Notes under the pieces: model-generated
What the model was told of the DNA's origin: nothing
The model's database searches: none
What the model saw: only the letters and a program-made list of their open reading frames with translations
Part shown: one piece after another, positions 7,744 to 15,414 of the stretch
Position numbering within the stretch: position 1 is the first letter of the stretch
Layout of the letters: every line of letters starts with the position of its first letter
Assembly: GCA_900541415.1 (NCBI GenBank)
Contig: UQJP01000019.1
Location: 1-64,000 of the forward strand
Reading direction: 5' to 3'
DNA: 64,000 bases
Source of the DNA: an uncultured Odoribacter sp.
GTDB lineage: Bacteria > Bacteroidota > Bacteroidia > Bacteroidales > Marinifilaceae
Position numbers and translations under genes: made by a program

Positions 7744-8436
7744 ATGATTTATTCACAAGAAGTACAACACATGTGTGTTGTAAAAAAAGGTCCGAATCAC
7801 GGTCCTGCCCCAATTCCTGAAGAAGGGAAATGGGTTCGTTCCAAAGAAATCAAAGACATTTCAGGTTTAACACACGGTATCGGCTGGTGTGCACCGCAAC
7901 AGGGAGCTTGTAAATTGACTCTGAATATCAAAGACGGAATCATTGAAGAAGCTTTGGTGGAAACCATCGGATGTTCAGGAATGACCCACTCGGCAGCTAT
8001 GGCTTCTGAGATCCTTCCGGGAAAAACTTTACTCGAGGCTTTGAATACCGACCTTGTTTGTGACGCAATCAACACGGCTATGCGCGAATTGTTCCTGCAA
8101 ATCGTTTACGGACGTACCCAGAGCGCTTTCTCTGAAGGCGGATTGCCTATCGGCGCCGGACTGGAAGATCTTGGAAAAGGTTTACGCAGCCAGGTGGGAA
8201 CAATGTATGGAACAAAAGCCAAAGGTACACGCTACCTGGAAATGGCAGAAGGATATGTAACACGTATGGGATTGGATGAAGACGGCGAAGTTATCGGATA
8301 TGAATTTGTAAATCTGGGTAAATTCACAGATTTCCTGAAAAAAGGAATCAAACCGGAAGAAGCTCTGGAGAAATCAAAAGGTTCATACGGCCGCTTTGCA
8401 GACGCTGCTAAATATATCGACCCTCGTCACGAATAA
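7744..8436 (+). CDS. NifU/IscU-like iron-sulfur scaffold domain protein, partner of GGGtGRT protein
   Basis: This 230-residue cytoplasmic protein has a NifU_N-like core: Cys49 and Cys56 in GWCAPQQGACKLTL, Cys77 in GCSGMTHSAAMAS, the helix ILPGKTLLEAL, and Cys106 in LVCDAIN. In IscU/NifU, equivalent cysteines hold a transient Fe-S cluster. The C-terminal 100 residues (KAKGTRYLEMAEGYVTRMGL onward) are not part of IscU and have no function I know. It lies 24 bases upstream of the GGGtGRT gene; the pair is found together in many anaerobes and is usually labelled as an iron-sulfur assembly scaffold plus GGGtGRT protein. The actual target is unknown. Its own promoter box lies at 7672-7679. Confidence 0.8.
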   Translation: MIYSQEVQHMCVVKKGPNHGPAPIPEEGKWVRSKEIKDISGLTHGIGWCAPQQGACKLTLNIKDGIIEEALVETIGCSGMTHSAAMASEILPGKTLLEALNTDLVCDAINTAMRELFLQIVYGRTQSAFSEGGLPIGAGLEDLGKGLRSQVGTMYGTKAKGTRYLEMAEGYVTRMGLDEDGEVIGYEFVNLGKFTDFLKKGIKPEEALEKSKGSYGRFADAAKYIDPRHE

Positions 8437-8460
8437 TTAAATTCTTAATCCAAATCTATT

Positions 8461-9459
8461 ATGGCATTATTTGAAAGTTACGATCGCCGAATTAATCAGA
8501 TTAACGCGGCTCTCAATAAATACGGCATCAAAGATATTGACGAAGCAAAGTCTATCTGCGAGGCAAAAGGACTCGATCCTTACAAAATGTGTAAAGATAT
8601 TCAACCGATTTGTTTCGAAAATGCAGCCTGGGCTTATGTCGTGGGTGCTGCTATCGCAATCAAAAAAGGTTGTAAAAAAGCTGCCGAAGCTGCCGAAGCC
8701 ATCGGCGAAGGATTACAGGCATTCTGTATTCCGGGATCTGTGGCTGCCGACCGTAAGGTAGGTCTGGGACACGGAAACCTGGCTGCCATGTTGCTGCGTG
8801 AAGAAACCAAATGTTTCGCATTCCTGGCAGGACACGAATCGTTCGCAGCTGCCGAAGGTGCGATCGGTATCGCAAAATCGGCAAACAAAGTGCGTAAACA
8901 ACCGTTGCAGGTGATCCTGAACGGACTGGGAAAAGACGCTGCTATGATTATTTCCCGTATCAACGGATTTACCTATGTGCAGACAGAATTCGATTACTAT
9001 ACCGGAGACCTGAAAATCGTTAAAGAAAAAGCTTACTCTAACGGCGACCGTGCAAAAGTTCGTTGCTATGGAGCCGACGATGTTCGCGAAGGTGTAGCTA
9101 TCATGCGTCACGAAGGTGTAGACGTTTCCATCACCGGAAACTCAACTAACCCAACCCGCTTCCAGCATCCGGTAGCCGGAACCTACAAAAAAGAATGTAT
9201 GGAAACCGGAAAAAAATATTTCTCGGTAGCTTCAGGAGGAGGTACGGGACGTACCCTGCACCCGGATAACATGGCTGCGGGCCCTGCTTCTTACGGATTC
9301 ACCGACACCCTCGGCCGTATGCATGGAGACGCTCAGTTCGCCGGATCTTCATCCGTACCTGCTCACGTTGAAATGATGGGATTCTTAGGAATGGGTAACA
9401 ACCCAATGGTAGGTGCTACCGTTGCCGTTGCCGTTTCTATCGAAGAAGCCTCTAAATAA
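8461..9459 (+). CDS. GGGtGRT protein (PF14057)
   Basis: The 332-residue protein contains the motif that names its family, GGGTGRT, at residues 259-265, followed by a conserved Gly-rich C-terminus (GFLGMGNNPMVGATVAVAVS). Several cysteines occur in the N-terminal half (Cys33, Cys44, Cys51, Cys71, Cys89, Cys118). No signal peptide is present. Biochemical function is unknown. The constant neighbour is the NifU-like gene 24 bases upstream, so a role in Fe-S or redox metabolism is a reasonable inference. Codons such as GGA, CGT and GCT are used very regularly here, which suggests high expression. A strong terminator follows at 9481-9519. Confidence 0.93.
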   Translation: MALFESYDRRINQINAALNKYGIKDIDEAKSICEAKGLDPYKMCKDIQPICFENAAWAYVVGAAIAIKKGCKKAAEAAEAIGEGLQAFCIPGSVAADRKVGLGHGNLAAMLLREETKCFAFLAGHESFAAAEGAIGIAKSANKVRKQPLQVILNGLGKDAAMIISRINGFTYVQTEFDYYTGDLKIVKEKAYSNGDRAKVRCYGADDVREGVAIMRHEGVDVSITGNSTNPTRFQHPVAGTYKKECMETGKKYFSVASGGGTGRTLHPDNMAAGPASYGFTDTLGRMHGDAQFAGSSSVPAHVEMMGFLGMGNNPMVGATVAVAVSIEEASK

Positions 9460-9480
9460 TTTTATTTATTTATTATACAA

Positions 9481-9519
9481 TAGGAGAGTGGAAAATGATC
9501 CACTCTCCTATTTTTATTT
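9481..9519 (+). terminator. Rho-independent terminator after the GGGtGRT gene
   Basis: An 11-base perfect stem (TAGGAGAGTGG with CCACTCTCCTA) is followed by TTTTTATTT. Confidence 0.88.
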
Positions 9520-9542
9520 AAAATAATCCCCTCCCAAAAACG

Positions 9543-9550
9543 TATTTTTG
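9543..9550 (+). promoter_or_regulatory. -7 promoter box (TATTTTTG) with no coding gene downstream
   Basis: A perfect TAnnTTTG box directly after the GGGtGRT terminator. No open frame follows for over 1 kb; the predicted transcript would start near 9555 and enter the structured region at 9560-9831. No clear TTTG -33 element is seen. Confidence 0.5.
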
Positions 9551-9555
9551 ACATA

Positions 9556-9831
9556 CGATTAAAAAATTTCGAGCTTTAGCTCTTATTCTCTCGTCTGAAA
9601 ACCGCCAAAATTAAAGTCTACGAGAATAAGTATCCGAAAAGTCTCGCTCTATGGGCGTGACTGTTTGTATTTATTTGTAGACAGGTGCTTGGGTACCTCA
9701 GACGAAGATAAGTCGAATGGTCCCGCTTTTTGTTTTCATAGTCCCGTGGTACATATCGGACAATTTATAGAAACAGAACTGCACCGTTAGGAACGTTCTG
9801 TCATCTGGTTCGCAAAAATTATATTGCAACC
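9556..9831 (+). ncRNA. Candidate structured noncoding RNA with pseudoknot-type pairing
   Basis: No protein is encoded, yet complementary segments are dense: GAGC/GCTC (9571-9582), CTTATTCTC with GAGAATAAG (9582-9590, 9622-9630), TCGTCTGA with TCAGACGA (9591-9598, 9698-9705), GTCTAC with GTAGAC (9616-9621, 9677-9682), AGTC/GACT plus CGC/GCG (9640-9662), ACAGAAC with GTTCTGT (9773-9779, 9795-9801) and GGTTcGCAA with TTGCAACC (9807-9831). The 9-base helix crosses the 8-base and 6-base helices, so they form either a pseudoknot or alternative folds. A promoter box sits just upstream. I could not match it to RNase P, tmRNA, SRP or 6S RNA by their conserved cores. Boundaries are approximate. Confidence 0.5.
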
Positions 9832-10285
9832 GAATCAATGTTTACAAAATATTCAAGAAGCAAAGCATTGACATCATGCTACTATTACGTATTTCTATAA
9901 TATTGGAATACAACTTCTTCCAACATTATTCCAATCTATACGAAAACAACAGATAGTTAAAAATATCATACAAATTATCTATATTCATATCATTAAAAAT
10001 CATTTTTTATTTCTATTTTGTAACCAAAATTTTATTGAATCAACATACAATCCAATGGAGATCAGATTTTTTATAGAAAATAAAAGTTAATTTACAACCC
10101 CGAAAACAACAAGCAAAGGAAAACATTTAGCATTCGTTTTTATTTATTTTGTATTTATACATAAAACATAAAAACACTATTGGCAAAAAGAAAGTAAAAA
10201 TGTTTTTTCTTTTTTGCCACTACATAAAATTTTGTTATCAAAGGAGAAAAAATACTTTATATTATTCATTCTCAATACATTTCAT
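9832..10285. other. AT-rich gene-free spacer with two inverted repeats
   Basis: Very AT-rich and without plausible genes. It holds a nine-base inverted repeat, ATTGGAATA with TATTCCAAT (9902-9910, 9927-9935), and a longer near-perfect one, TGGCAAAAAGAAA with TTTCTTTTTTGCCA (10181-10218), which has an A/T-rich stem and could act as a weak terminator or protein site. Confidence 0.5.
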
Positions 10286-10293
10286 TATATTTG
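10286..10293 (+). promoter_or_regulatory. -7 promoter box (TATATTTG) upstream of the PAP2 leader
   Basis: Perfect TAnnTTTG. Transcription from here would give the PAP2 mRNA a leader of about 330 bases that contains the whole structured element at 10404-10597. Confidence 0.5.
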
Positions 10294-10403
10294 TACTATC
10301 AAAAGCTAATTAACAGCCATGTTTAACCAAAGAAAATAACAAAAAAGGAACAAAGAATAAAATAATAACAACAATCACATATTAACAATTGCGTTTGCTA
10401 TTA

Positions 10404-10597
10404 TTCGATATACTCTGAAAATTTGGCGATTAAATGATGTATAGACACGAATAAGTTCAGTAAACGCCTACGCTATGCGTGGGTGGAACTTATCGTCTAT
10501 ACGGGTCACGCCAAATACCTCAGAGTCTGATAAGGGAAACTCACGCTTCCTTTTATCAGACCCTGAAGTATTTGCCTGCGATACCCGTATTATCGAA
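10404..10597 (+). ncRNA. Candidate structured 5' leader element with two mutually exclusive folds
   Basis: The ends pair (TTCGATA 10404-10410 with TATCGAA 10591-10597). Inside are hairpin A, GTATAGAC/GTCTATAC then ATAAGTTC/GAACTTAT then ACGC/GCGT (10439-10502), and hairpin B, ACGGGT/ACCCGT, CAAATAC/GTATTTG, TCAG/CTGA, TCTGATAA/TTATCAGA (10501-10588). A 5' strand (10412-10428) can instead pair with the 5' arm of hairpin B: ACTCTGA with TCAGAGT (10520-10526) and TTTGGCG with CGCCAAA (10509-10515), enclosing hairpin A. These two states exclude each other, as in a riboswitch or attenuator. It ends 29 bases before the PAP2 start. It matches no riboswitch I know; a mobile palindromic element is the main alternative. 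Confidence 0.5.
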
Positions 10598-10626
10598 ATG
10601 TAGTCCGCGCGCAAAAAACAGCGTAG

Positions 10627-11418
10627 ATGAAAAAGGATTATTTCGCAAAAGAAAGCTTATTTATAATAAGCTTTCTTACAGGTTGTTTTGTGCCCATACA
10701 AGCACAAGACAGGATTCAGGACAGTTTGTCGCACAACACACTCCCTCCATGTATTTCAGACAACACACATCATTTAAAACTTCGAGAGGTGTTAATTCCA
10801 ACAGCGGTTGTAGGAACGTCAGCTTTATTTGTTCGTAACGGGTGGTTAATAAAACAGAAAGAAAATGTTCAGGATGCCCTTTCTGCTAAAGGAAGAAATA
10901 AATTAAAATTGGACAACTACCTTCAATATTCCCCTCTGGTGGCTGTGTACGGATTAAATCTGGCCGGCTTAAAGGGGAAACATACATTCAAAAAGAGAAC
11001 AATCATTCTCGCCATGTCTTATGCAACCATGGGCATTCTCGTAAACACGATGAAGTTTTCATTTAAAGAAAAAAGACCGGACAACAGTGCGCATAACTCT
11101 TTCCCTTCAGGTCATACAGCAACAGCTTTTATGGGGGCAGAATTTCTGTATAAGGAATACAAAGATGTATCTCCCTGGATTGGCTATGCAGGATACGCAA
11201 TAGCCACCACAACCGGATATTTAAGGATATACAACAACAGGCATTATTTCAATGATGTGGTAGCCGGTGCTTGTATTGGGATTTTAAGCACAAAATTGAG
11301 TTATTGGCTATATCCTAAGATTTTCAAAAAATCCGAATGCCATGAACAGGTAACTGTGGTGGGGTTACCCTATTACTCTAAAGAAGGGTTGAGTTTCAAT
11401 GTGTGTATTCTTTTTTAA
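10627..11418 (+). CDS. PAP2-family membrane phosphatase (LpxE/LpxF or PgpB-like)
   Basis: The 263-residue protein has a signal-like N-terminus (to AQA/Q near 27) and several hydrophobic segments. It has all three PAP2 acid phosphatase motifs: K143-x6-R150-P151 (KFSFKEKRP), P160-S-G-H163, and R200-x5-H206-x3-D210. Such enzymes dephosphorylate lipids in or outside the inner membrane: lipid A (LpxE, LpxF), undecaprenyl pyrophosphate or phosphatidylglycerophosphate. The neighbouring acyltransferase-3 gene makes lipopolysaccharide or surface-glycan modification an attractive guess, but substrate cannot be decided here. Its long leader carries the candidate switch at 10404-10597. Start ATG 10627 is the only sensible one. 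Confidence 0.88.
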   Translation: MKKDYFAKESLFIISFLTGCFVPIQAQDRIQDSLSHNTLPPCISDNTHHLKLREVLIPTAVVGTSALFVRNGWLIKQKENVQDALSAKGRNKLKLDNYLQYSPLVAVYGLNLAGLKGKHTFKKRTIILAMSYATMGILVNTMKFSFKEKRPDNSAHNSFPSGHTATAFMGAEFLYKEYKDVSPWIGYAGYAIATTTGYLRIYNNRHYFNDVVAGACIGILSTKLSYWLYPKIFKKSECHEQVTVVGLPYYSKEGLSFNVCILF

Positions 11419-11448
11419 CTACTCAAATTCAAAAAAACGAATGTAAAA

Positions 11449-11541
11449 ACATTGCACCATAAATCGCAATGTGATAAAAACAGAAAATAATGCTGACGAC
11501 AGAAACGACAACATTTCTTTTCAGTCAGCATTATTTTTATG
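11449..11541 (+). terminator. Two consecutive hairpins, the second a strong terminator, after PAP2
   Basis: First ACATTGC with GCAATGT (11449-11455, 11466-11472). Then a 12-base perfect stem AATAATGCTGAC with GTCAGCATTATT (11486-11497, 11524-11535) followed by TTTAT. The T-rich tail is on the plus strand. Confidence 0.7.
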
Positions 11542-11658
11542 ACCACAAAATAAACCGCACGTATTTATTTTATATTCAATACACCAACGACCACCGCTAA
11601 TATGAAACGCCACAGAAAACGACAACCGAAATTTTTACTTTGTTTTTTCTGATTATAA

Positions 11659-11784
11659 TCAAACGTAGAATGTAAACCCTAACCAAAGAGCGAAGATCGG
11701 ATAAGCATTGCCAGTATAAAAATATCTCTTAACCTGATATATCCAGCCACTCCGGAGGGTTTGCATTCGTAAGTCATTCCACAA
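11659..11784 (-). pseudogene. Possible remnant of an outer-membrane protein C-terminus
   Basis: On the minus strand the frame directly after the acyltransferase stop codon reads about 41 residues ending YPIFALWLGFTFYV and a TGA at 11659-11661. This closing pattern, alternating aromatic and small residues with an aromatic end, resembles the last strand of a Bacteroidota outer-membrane barrel. An ATG inside would give a 35-residue peptide (MQTLRSGWIY...). No upstream barrel is present. It may be a decayed gene end, or a chance reading. The remaining spacer (11542-11658) shows nothing I can name. Confidence 0.25.
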
Positions 11785-12824
11785 TCATTTATTTAGTAAT
11801 GTTTTAATTCGTTTATTCATCGGTTTCTCAAAATAGTTGTAAGAAAACAGGCTTAACAAAATAATAATGCAGAATAAAACCGGCACGGAAATATACCAAT
11901 CTATATGAAAATTACTTCCCTTTTGCCACTCTGCATAAGGCAGCAAAACGAAAAGGTGAATCAGATAAAAACTATAACTAATTTCTCCCCCTATCACTAA
12001 AATACGGTTAGACAAGATGCGTGAAACGAAACCTCTTTGCAATGAAAAACTAATCAGGATCGCTGCAACAGGAAGCCAATAATAACAGGAATACCGATAT
12101 ACTTTAGGTATTTCGGCAGCATAGAGATAGAAAGCTAAAAACAAGGCAATAGACGCTATTTCAATAATACTTCCCTGCAAAGGAGCTATATTTTTGTTTT
12201 TTAAGCGTTCATACAATTGAAACAATAGCATACCGACGATAAAATCCGGAAACCGGGTAATCGGATTGACATACCAATATCCTTTTATATCACTTTCCGG
12301 GGTAAAATACATGCCTACAACAATCAGTATTGCTGCAATCCCAAAAATGTAAAGTAAATATTTATAATTTTTTGTCAATGGAATAAGGAACGGAAAACAG
12401 AGGTAGAAAAGCTGTTCACAACACAAACTCCACGCGGGACTATTGAATGAAAAAAATAGTCGGCTTTCGGTATATAGGCGTTCGTCAGTGTAAGCGAAGC
12501 CAAAAAATGTTTCAACCAATCCACAGGTCCCGAAGCTATCACATATCCCCCTAAAGCCACAGCAATAAACAACGTCAGCCAATGCAGCGGATAAACACGC
12601 GCGATGCGCGCTACCCAAAAAGTGCGTTTAGTTATTTTATTTTCCCGCAGCTTTTCCTGATAATTGTATGCAATAATAAAACCACTTAGCACAAAAAAGA
12701 AACTGACACCCACAAACCCTTCTTTAAAGAAATGGGTATCAAAAAAATTGTCGATCACATAGCAGTGAGCTCCAAAAACCATTATTGCGAATATAAATCG
12801 CAATGATGTCAAAGCATTAATCAT
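11785..12824 (-). pseudogene. Acyltransferase-3 family membrane O-acyltransferase, frame broken at a T7 tract
   Basis: Two overlapping frames make one protein. The first (from 12824) gives MINALTSLRFIFAIMVFGAH, with the family His at residue 20, then RIARVYPLHW, through IPKADYFF. The second continues SFNSPAWSLCCEQLFY and ends EKPMNKRIKTLLNK. Joined, they give about 346 residues with roughly ten membrane helices, normal for acyltransferase-3 proteins that O-acetylate lipopolysaccharide or surface glycans. The join is at a run of seven T on the coding strand (plus-strand A run 12450-12456). One extra T, or a -1 ribosomal slip on T TTT TTT, restores the frame exactly. It may be phase-variable, programmed, inactivated or a sequencing error. 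Confidence 0.75.
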
Positions 12825-12880
12825 AGTTATATTTTTTCATCCTCATTAAAAACACCACATCCAAACCCAGAACATATATG

Positions 12881-12917
12881 AAAAGTGCAGTTCATCATTA
12901 TAATGAACTGCACTTTT
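12881..12917 (-). terminator. Terminator after the beta-galactosidase gene
   Basis: A 15-base stem, AAAAGTGCAGTTCAT with ATGAACTGCACTTTT, with T runs on either strand. It lies 16 bases beyond the galactosidase stop and would also shield the acyltransferase promoter region. Confidence 0.85.
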
Positions 12918-12932
12918 TCTTTTCCACAAAAA

Positions 12933-15233
12933 TCATTTAAACAAAAAGAACTGAGGACGTCCATACAGACAAAAATCTTTTACACATCCTGCCATAGAAG
13001 CGCTCCTCTGGCGAACACGGATTCCCTTCACCGCCTGAATTTCCCCCAAATCGACAATCACCCGGTGAGGGAAGGGAGTCACGTTACCCGTCCACTGAGA
13101 ATGCCAGTACGAACTCAGATCATCATCGATCATTTGCTCGGCATAGCCTTCGCCCGCCTGCTCGGTATTGGCATAAACAATCTGCCAGGTATCTTTAGGC
13201 AACGATTTTCCGGCTTCATCCAAAAGTTCGATTTCAGATATACAGGAAAATTTATCGTCATAAGAGCTTAAAGCCTCAAAACAGAGATGCCTCATCGTAA
13301 CCGGACGCTTAAAGGTAAACTCCTGCCAGCCGTTCTTTTTCTCAAGGCTCGCTTTCAACACCATATCCCCCGGATCGAGAATAGGGGTTTTGGTGTTGTC
13401 CCTCTCTTTGCGTTCCCGCCCATTCTTATCCTTACCCAGGACATTCAATATCGGCTTATCAAGCCCGCAAAGCGTACGGTGTCCCGTGTCCTCCATTTCA
13501 AATACGACAATTTCATTTTCTCCCTCTTTCAGCCAGGGACCAGGTAGATATAAGGTTTGCTGGGGTCCGATCTGCCAAAATTTACCCAGCGATTTGCCAT
13601 TCACCCAAACCGCACCTTTTCCCCAGCCGCTCATATCCACAAAACAATCCCCCGTCTTATCCAAACGGAAAGTTCCCCGGAAAAAAGCAGGACGATTACG
13701 CAAATCTTCCGTCTGCCATTTAAATGCAGCCACATCTGCCCGATAAAGAGGCAGAGGGGAAACCGTCCAATCTTTCAGTTCCTCATTGTTCAGGGTAACC
13801 CGTTCGGTAATCCCTTTCAGGTTATGCAATATATCCCCTCCATAATTCACACGCCCCACATTTTCAACCAATATCTCCAGCCGGGCAGGCACTTGCTGTA
13901 TATCCACCTCCAGCTTGTTCTGCCTGTGGCGACGGTCGAGGCTACCCACCTGCCGGCCATTGACCAGAACAACGGCATAATCCCGAAGTTCCTTAATGAC
14001 CAACATACCTTTTACAGGCTTATTCACTGTTGTTTCATAATGGATATAACCGAAATCCTGATTTACATCTTCCATCGTAAGCGGTTTTTCGGATTTGATC
14101 CGTTCGGTAAAAGCCACATCCAAAGGAGCCGTTTCTGTCAAAGTAATCTCAGGGAATGAAATTACCGGATTTTCGGCAGGAACTTCCGGTAAGGTTTCGC
14201 CTTCGGGCAAATATTTTTGGATCACTTCGCGAAAAGCATAATACTTCGGATAAGCATTCCCATATTCACCCAAAGGAGCGTCATAATCGTAACTGGTAGG
14301 CTGGGGGGCATAACCATAAGCGGTATTTGCCCCGTTCGTATATTGAAAATTCGTTCCGCCATGAAACATATAGATGCTTACAGATACATTATGCTTCAAC
14401 ATCCAGTCCAGCTGCTCGGCCGGTCGTTTGTAATCGCGGAAAGAATGAGGAGTTCCCCATACATCAAACCAGGCCGGGTAAAATTCCGCCACGAAATACG
14501 GCCCACCCTCCCGGTGACGGTCTACGGCTTTAAAAATATCTTCACCCACGGCTCCGTTCACGGTAGGCAATGCGCCGTCCACATATCCGGCATCCATTTG
14601 TCCGGCACCGTCACAGGTCATCAAAGGCACGTTAAACCCGGCATTACGAATCATATCCCTGAGCTTTCCCAAATACACCTTATCCGACGCATACGAGCCA
14701 TATTCATTCTCCACCTGCACCATAATGATATTTCCCCCGTTCGTCACCGTCAGCGGAGCAAGTTCTTTTCCCAATCGGTTGATATAACGCTCACAAGCCG
14801 CCAGAAAACGGGGATCGTCACTACGCCATTTCATTTCTTTGTCTTTTTGCAACCAATAAGGATAACCGCCGAAATCCCATTCCGCACACACATAAGGCCC
14901 CGGACGCAACAACACGAAAAGTCCTTCCTCCTGAGCCGTACGTACAAATTTGGCAATATCAGCCTGTCCTTCAAAATCGAACACTCCCGGCTGACGTTCA
15001 TGGAAATTCCAAAAAACATAAGCGGAAACGGTATTCAATCCCATAGCTTTCGCCCGCTTCATACGGTCGCGCCAATATTCCTGAGGAATTCTGGGATAGT
15101 GCATTTCACCGCAAATCAACTGGATGGATTTGCCATCGAGCAAAAATTGCCCGTCTTTCACTTCAAAATTTCTTGCTCCGGGCTTACACGCCATAAAGCC
15201 CGCCAAGATCAATAAACATACAAATAATTTCAT
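12933..15233 (-). CDS. Beta-galactosidase, glycoside hydrolase family 35, lipoprotein
   Basis: The 766-residue protein begins with a lipoprotein signal (LILAGFMAC, Cys16). The GH35 barrel spans about 25-350: GEMHYPRIPQEYW, RPGPYVCAEWDFGG, the acid/base Glu177 in VQVENEYGS and the nucleophile Glu250 in FVAEFYPAWFD. Beta-sandwich galactose-binding-like domains follow (GTFRLDKTGDCFVDMSGWGKG near 530-560), and the last 150 residues look like a discoidin (F5/8 type C) domain (FTFKRPVTMRHLCFEALSSY, VDLGEIQAVKGIRVRQ). It probably removes terminal beta-galactose from host or plant glycans at the cell surface. A -7 box precedes it and the hybrid sensor kinase is divergently transcribed. No SusC/SusD pair adjoins it. 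Confidence 0.93.
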   Translation of the reverse strand: MKLFVCLLILAGFMACKPGARNFEVKDGQFLLDGKSIQLICGEMHYPRIPQEYWRDRMKRAKAMGLNTVSAYVFWNFHERQPGVFDFEGQADIAKFVRTAQEEGLFVLLRPGPYVCAEWDFGGYPYWLQKDKEMKWRSDDPRFLAACERYINRLGKELAPLTVTNGGNIIMVQVENEYGSYASDKVYLGKLRDMIRNAGFNVPLMTCDGAGQMDAGYVDGALPTVNGAVGEDIFKAVDRHREGGPYFVAEFYPAWFDVWGTPHSFRDYKRPAEQLDWMLKHNVSVSIYMFHGGTNFQYTNGANTAYGYAPQPTSYDYDAPLGEYGNAYPKYYAFREVIQKYLPEGETLPEVPAENPVISFPEITLTETAPLDVAFTERIKSEKPLTMEDVNQDFGYIHYETTVNKPVKGMLVIKELRDYAVVLVNGRQVGSLDRRHRQNKLEVDIQQVPARLEILVENVGRVNYGGDILHNLKGITERVTLNNEELKDWTVSPLPLYRADVAAFKWQTEDLRNRPAFFRGTFRLDKTGDCFVDMSGWGKGAVWVNGKSLGKFWQIGPQQTLYLPGPWLKEGENEIVVFEMEDTGHRTLCGLDKPILNVLGKDKNGRERKERDNTKTPILDPGDMVLKASLEKKNGWQEFTFKRPVTMRHLCFEALSSYDDKFSCISEIELLDEAGKSLPKDTWQIVYANTEQAGEGYAEQMIDDDLSSYWHSQWTGNVTPFPHRVIVDLGEIQAVKGIRVRQRSASMAGCVKDFCLYGRPQFFLFK

Positions 15234-15286
15234 CTATTGTCCCATTAATGAATTAAATAAAAAAATCTCGCCGATACACATTTGTC

Positions 15287-15294
15287 CAAATATA
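15287..15294 (-). promoter_or_regulatory. -7 promoter box (TATATTTG) for the GH35 gene
   Basis: TAnnTTTG on the minus strand, 54 bases before the galactosidase ATG at 15233. Confidence 0.6.
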
Positions 15295-15373
15295 AACTTT
15301 TTTCGTTTAAAAAAATAAATTTTCATATCAAAATAAAAATATCCTAAATTCTAAAGTAACCGCATGAAATCGT

Positions 15374-15381
15374 TATATTTG
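15374..15381 (+). promoter_or_regulatory. -7 promoter box (TATATTTG) for the hybrid sensor kinase
   Basis: This box lies inside the first codons of the longest possible reading frame (ATG 15364). Transcription would start near 15386, which rules out that ATG and supports ATG 15415. Confidence 0.6.
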
Positions 15382-15414
15382 CATACGCAAGAATCAAAAG
15401 CACGGGACATTTCA

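Noticed and set aside
10404..10597. Retron msr-msd (paired ends around long hairpins)
   Set aside because: The paired ends and long hairpins look similar, but no reverse transcriptase gene is near.
9540..10620. RNase P RNA, tmRNA, SRP RNA or 6S RNA in the gene-free block
   Set aside because: I looked for the conserved cores (GAGGAAAGUCC and ACAGAAA-type for RNase P, the tRNA-like ends of tmRNA, the SRP GGAAGGAAGCAGC loop, a long bubble rod for 6S) and did not find them. A covariance scan would be decisive.
10479..10838. Open frame of 119 codons overlapping the PAP2 start
   Set aside because: It runs through the palindromic leader and out of frame over the PAP2 gene; its residues follow the palindromes and show no protein-like pattern.
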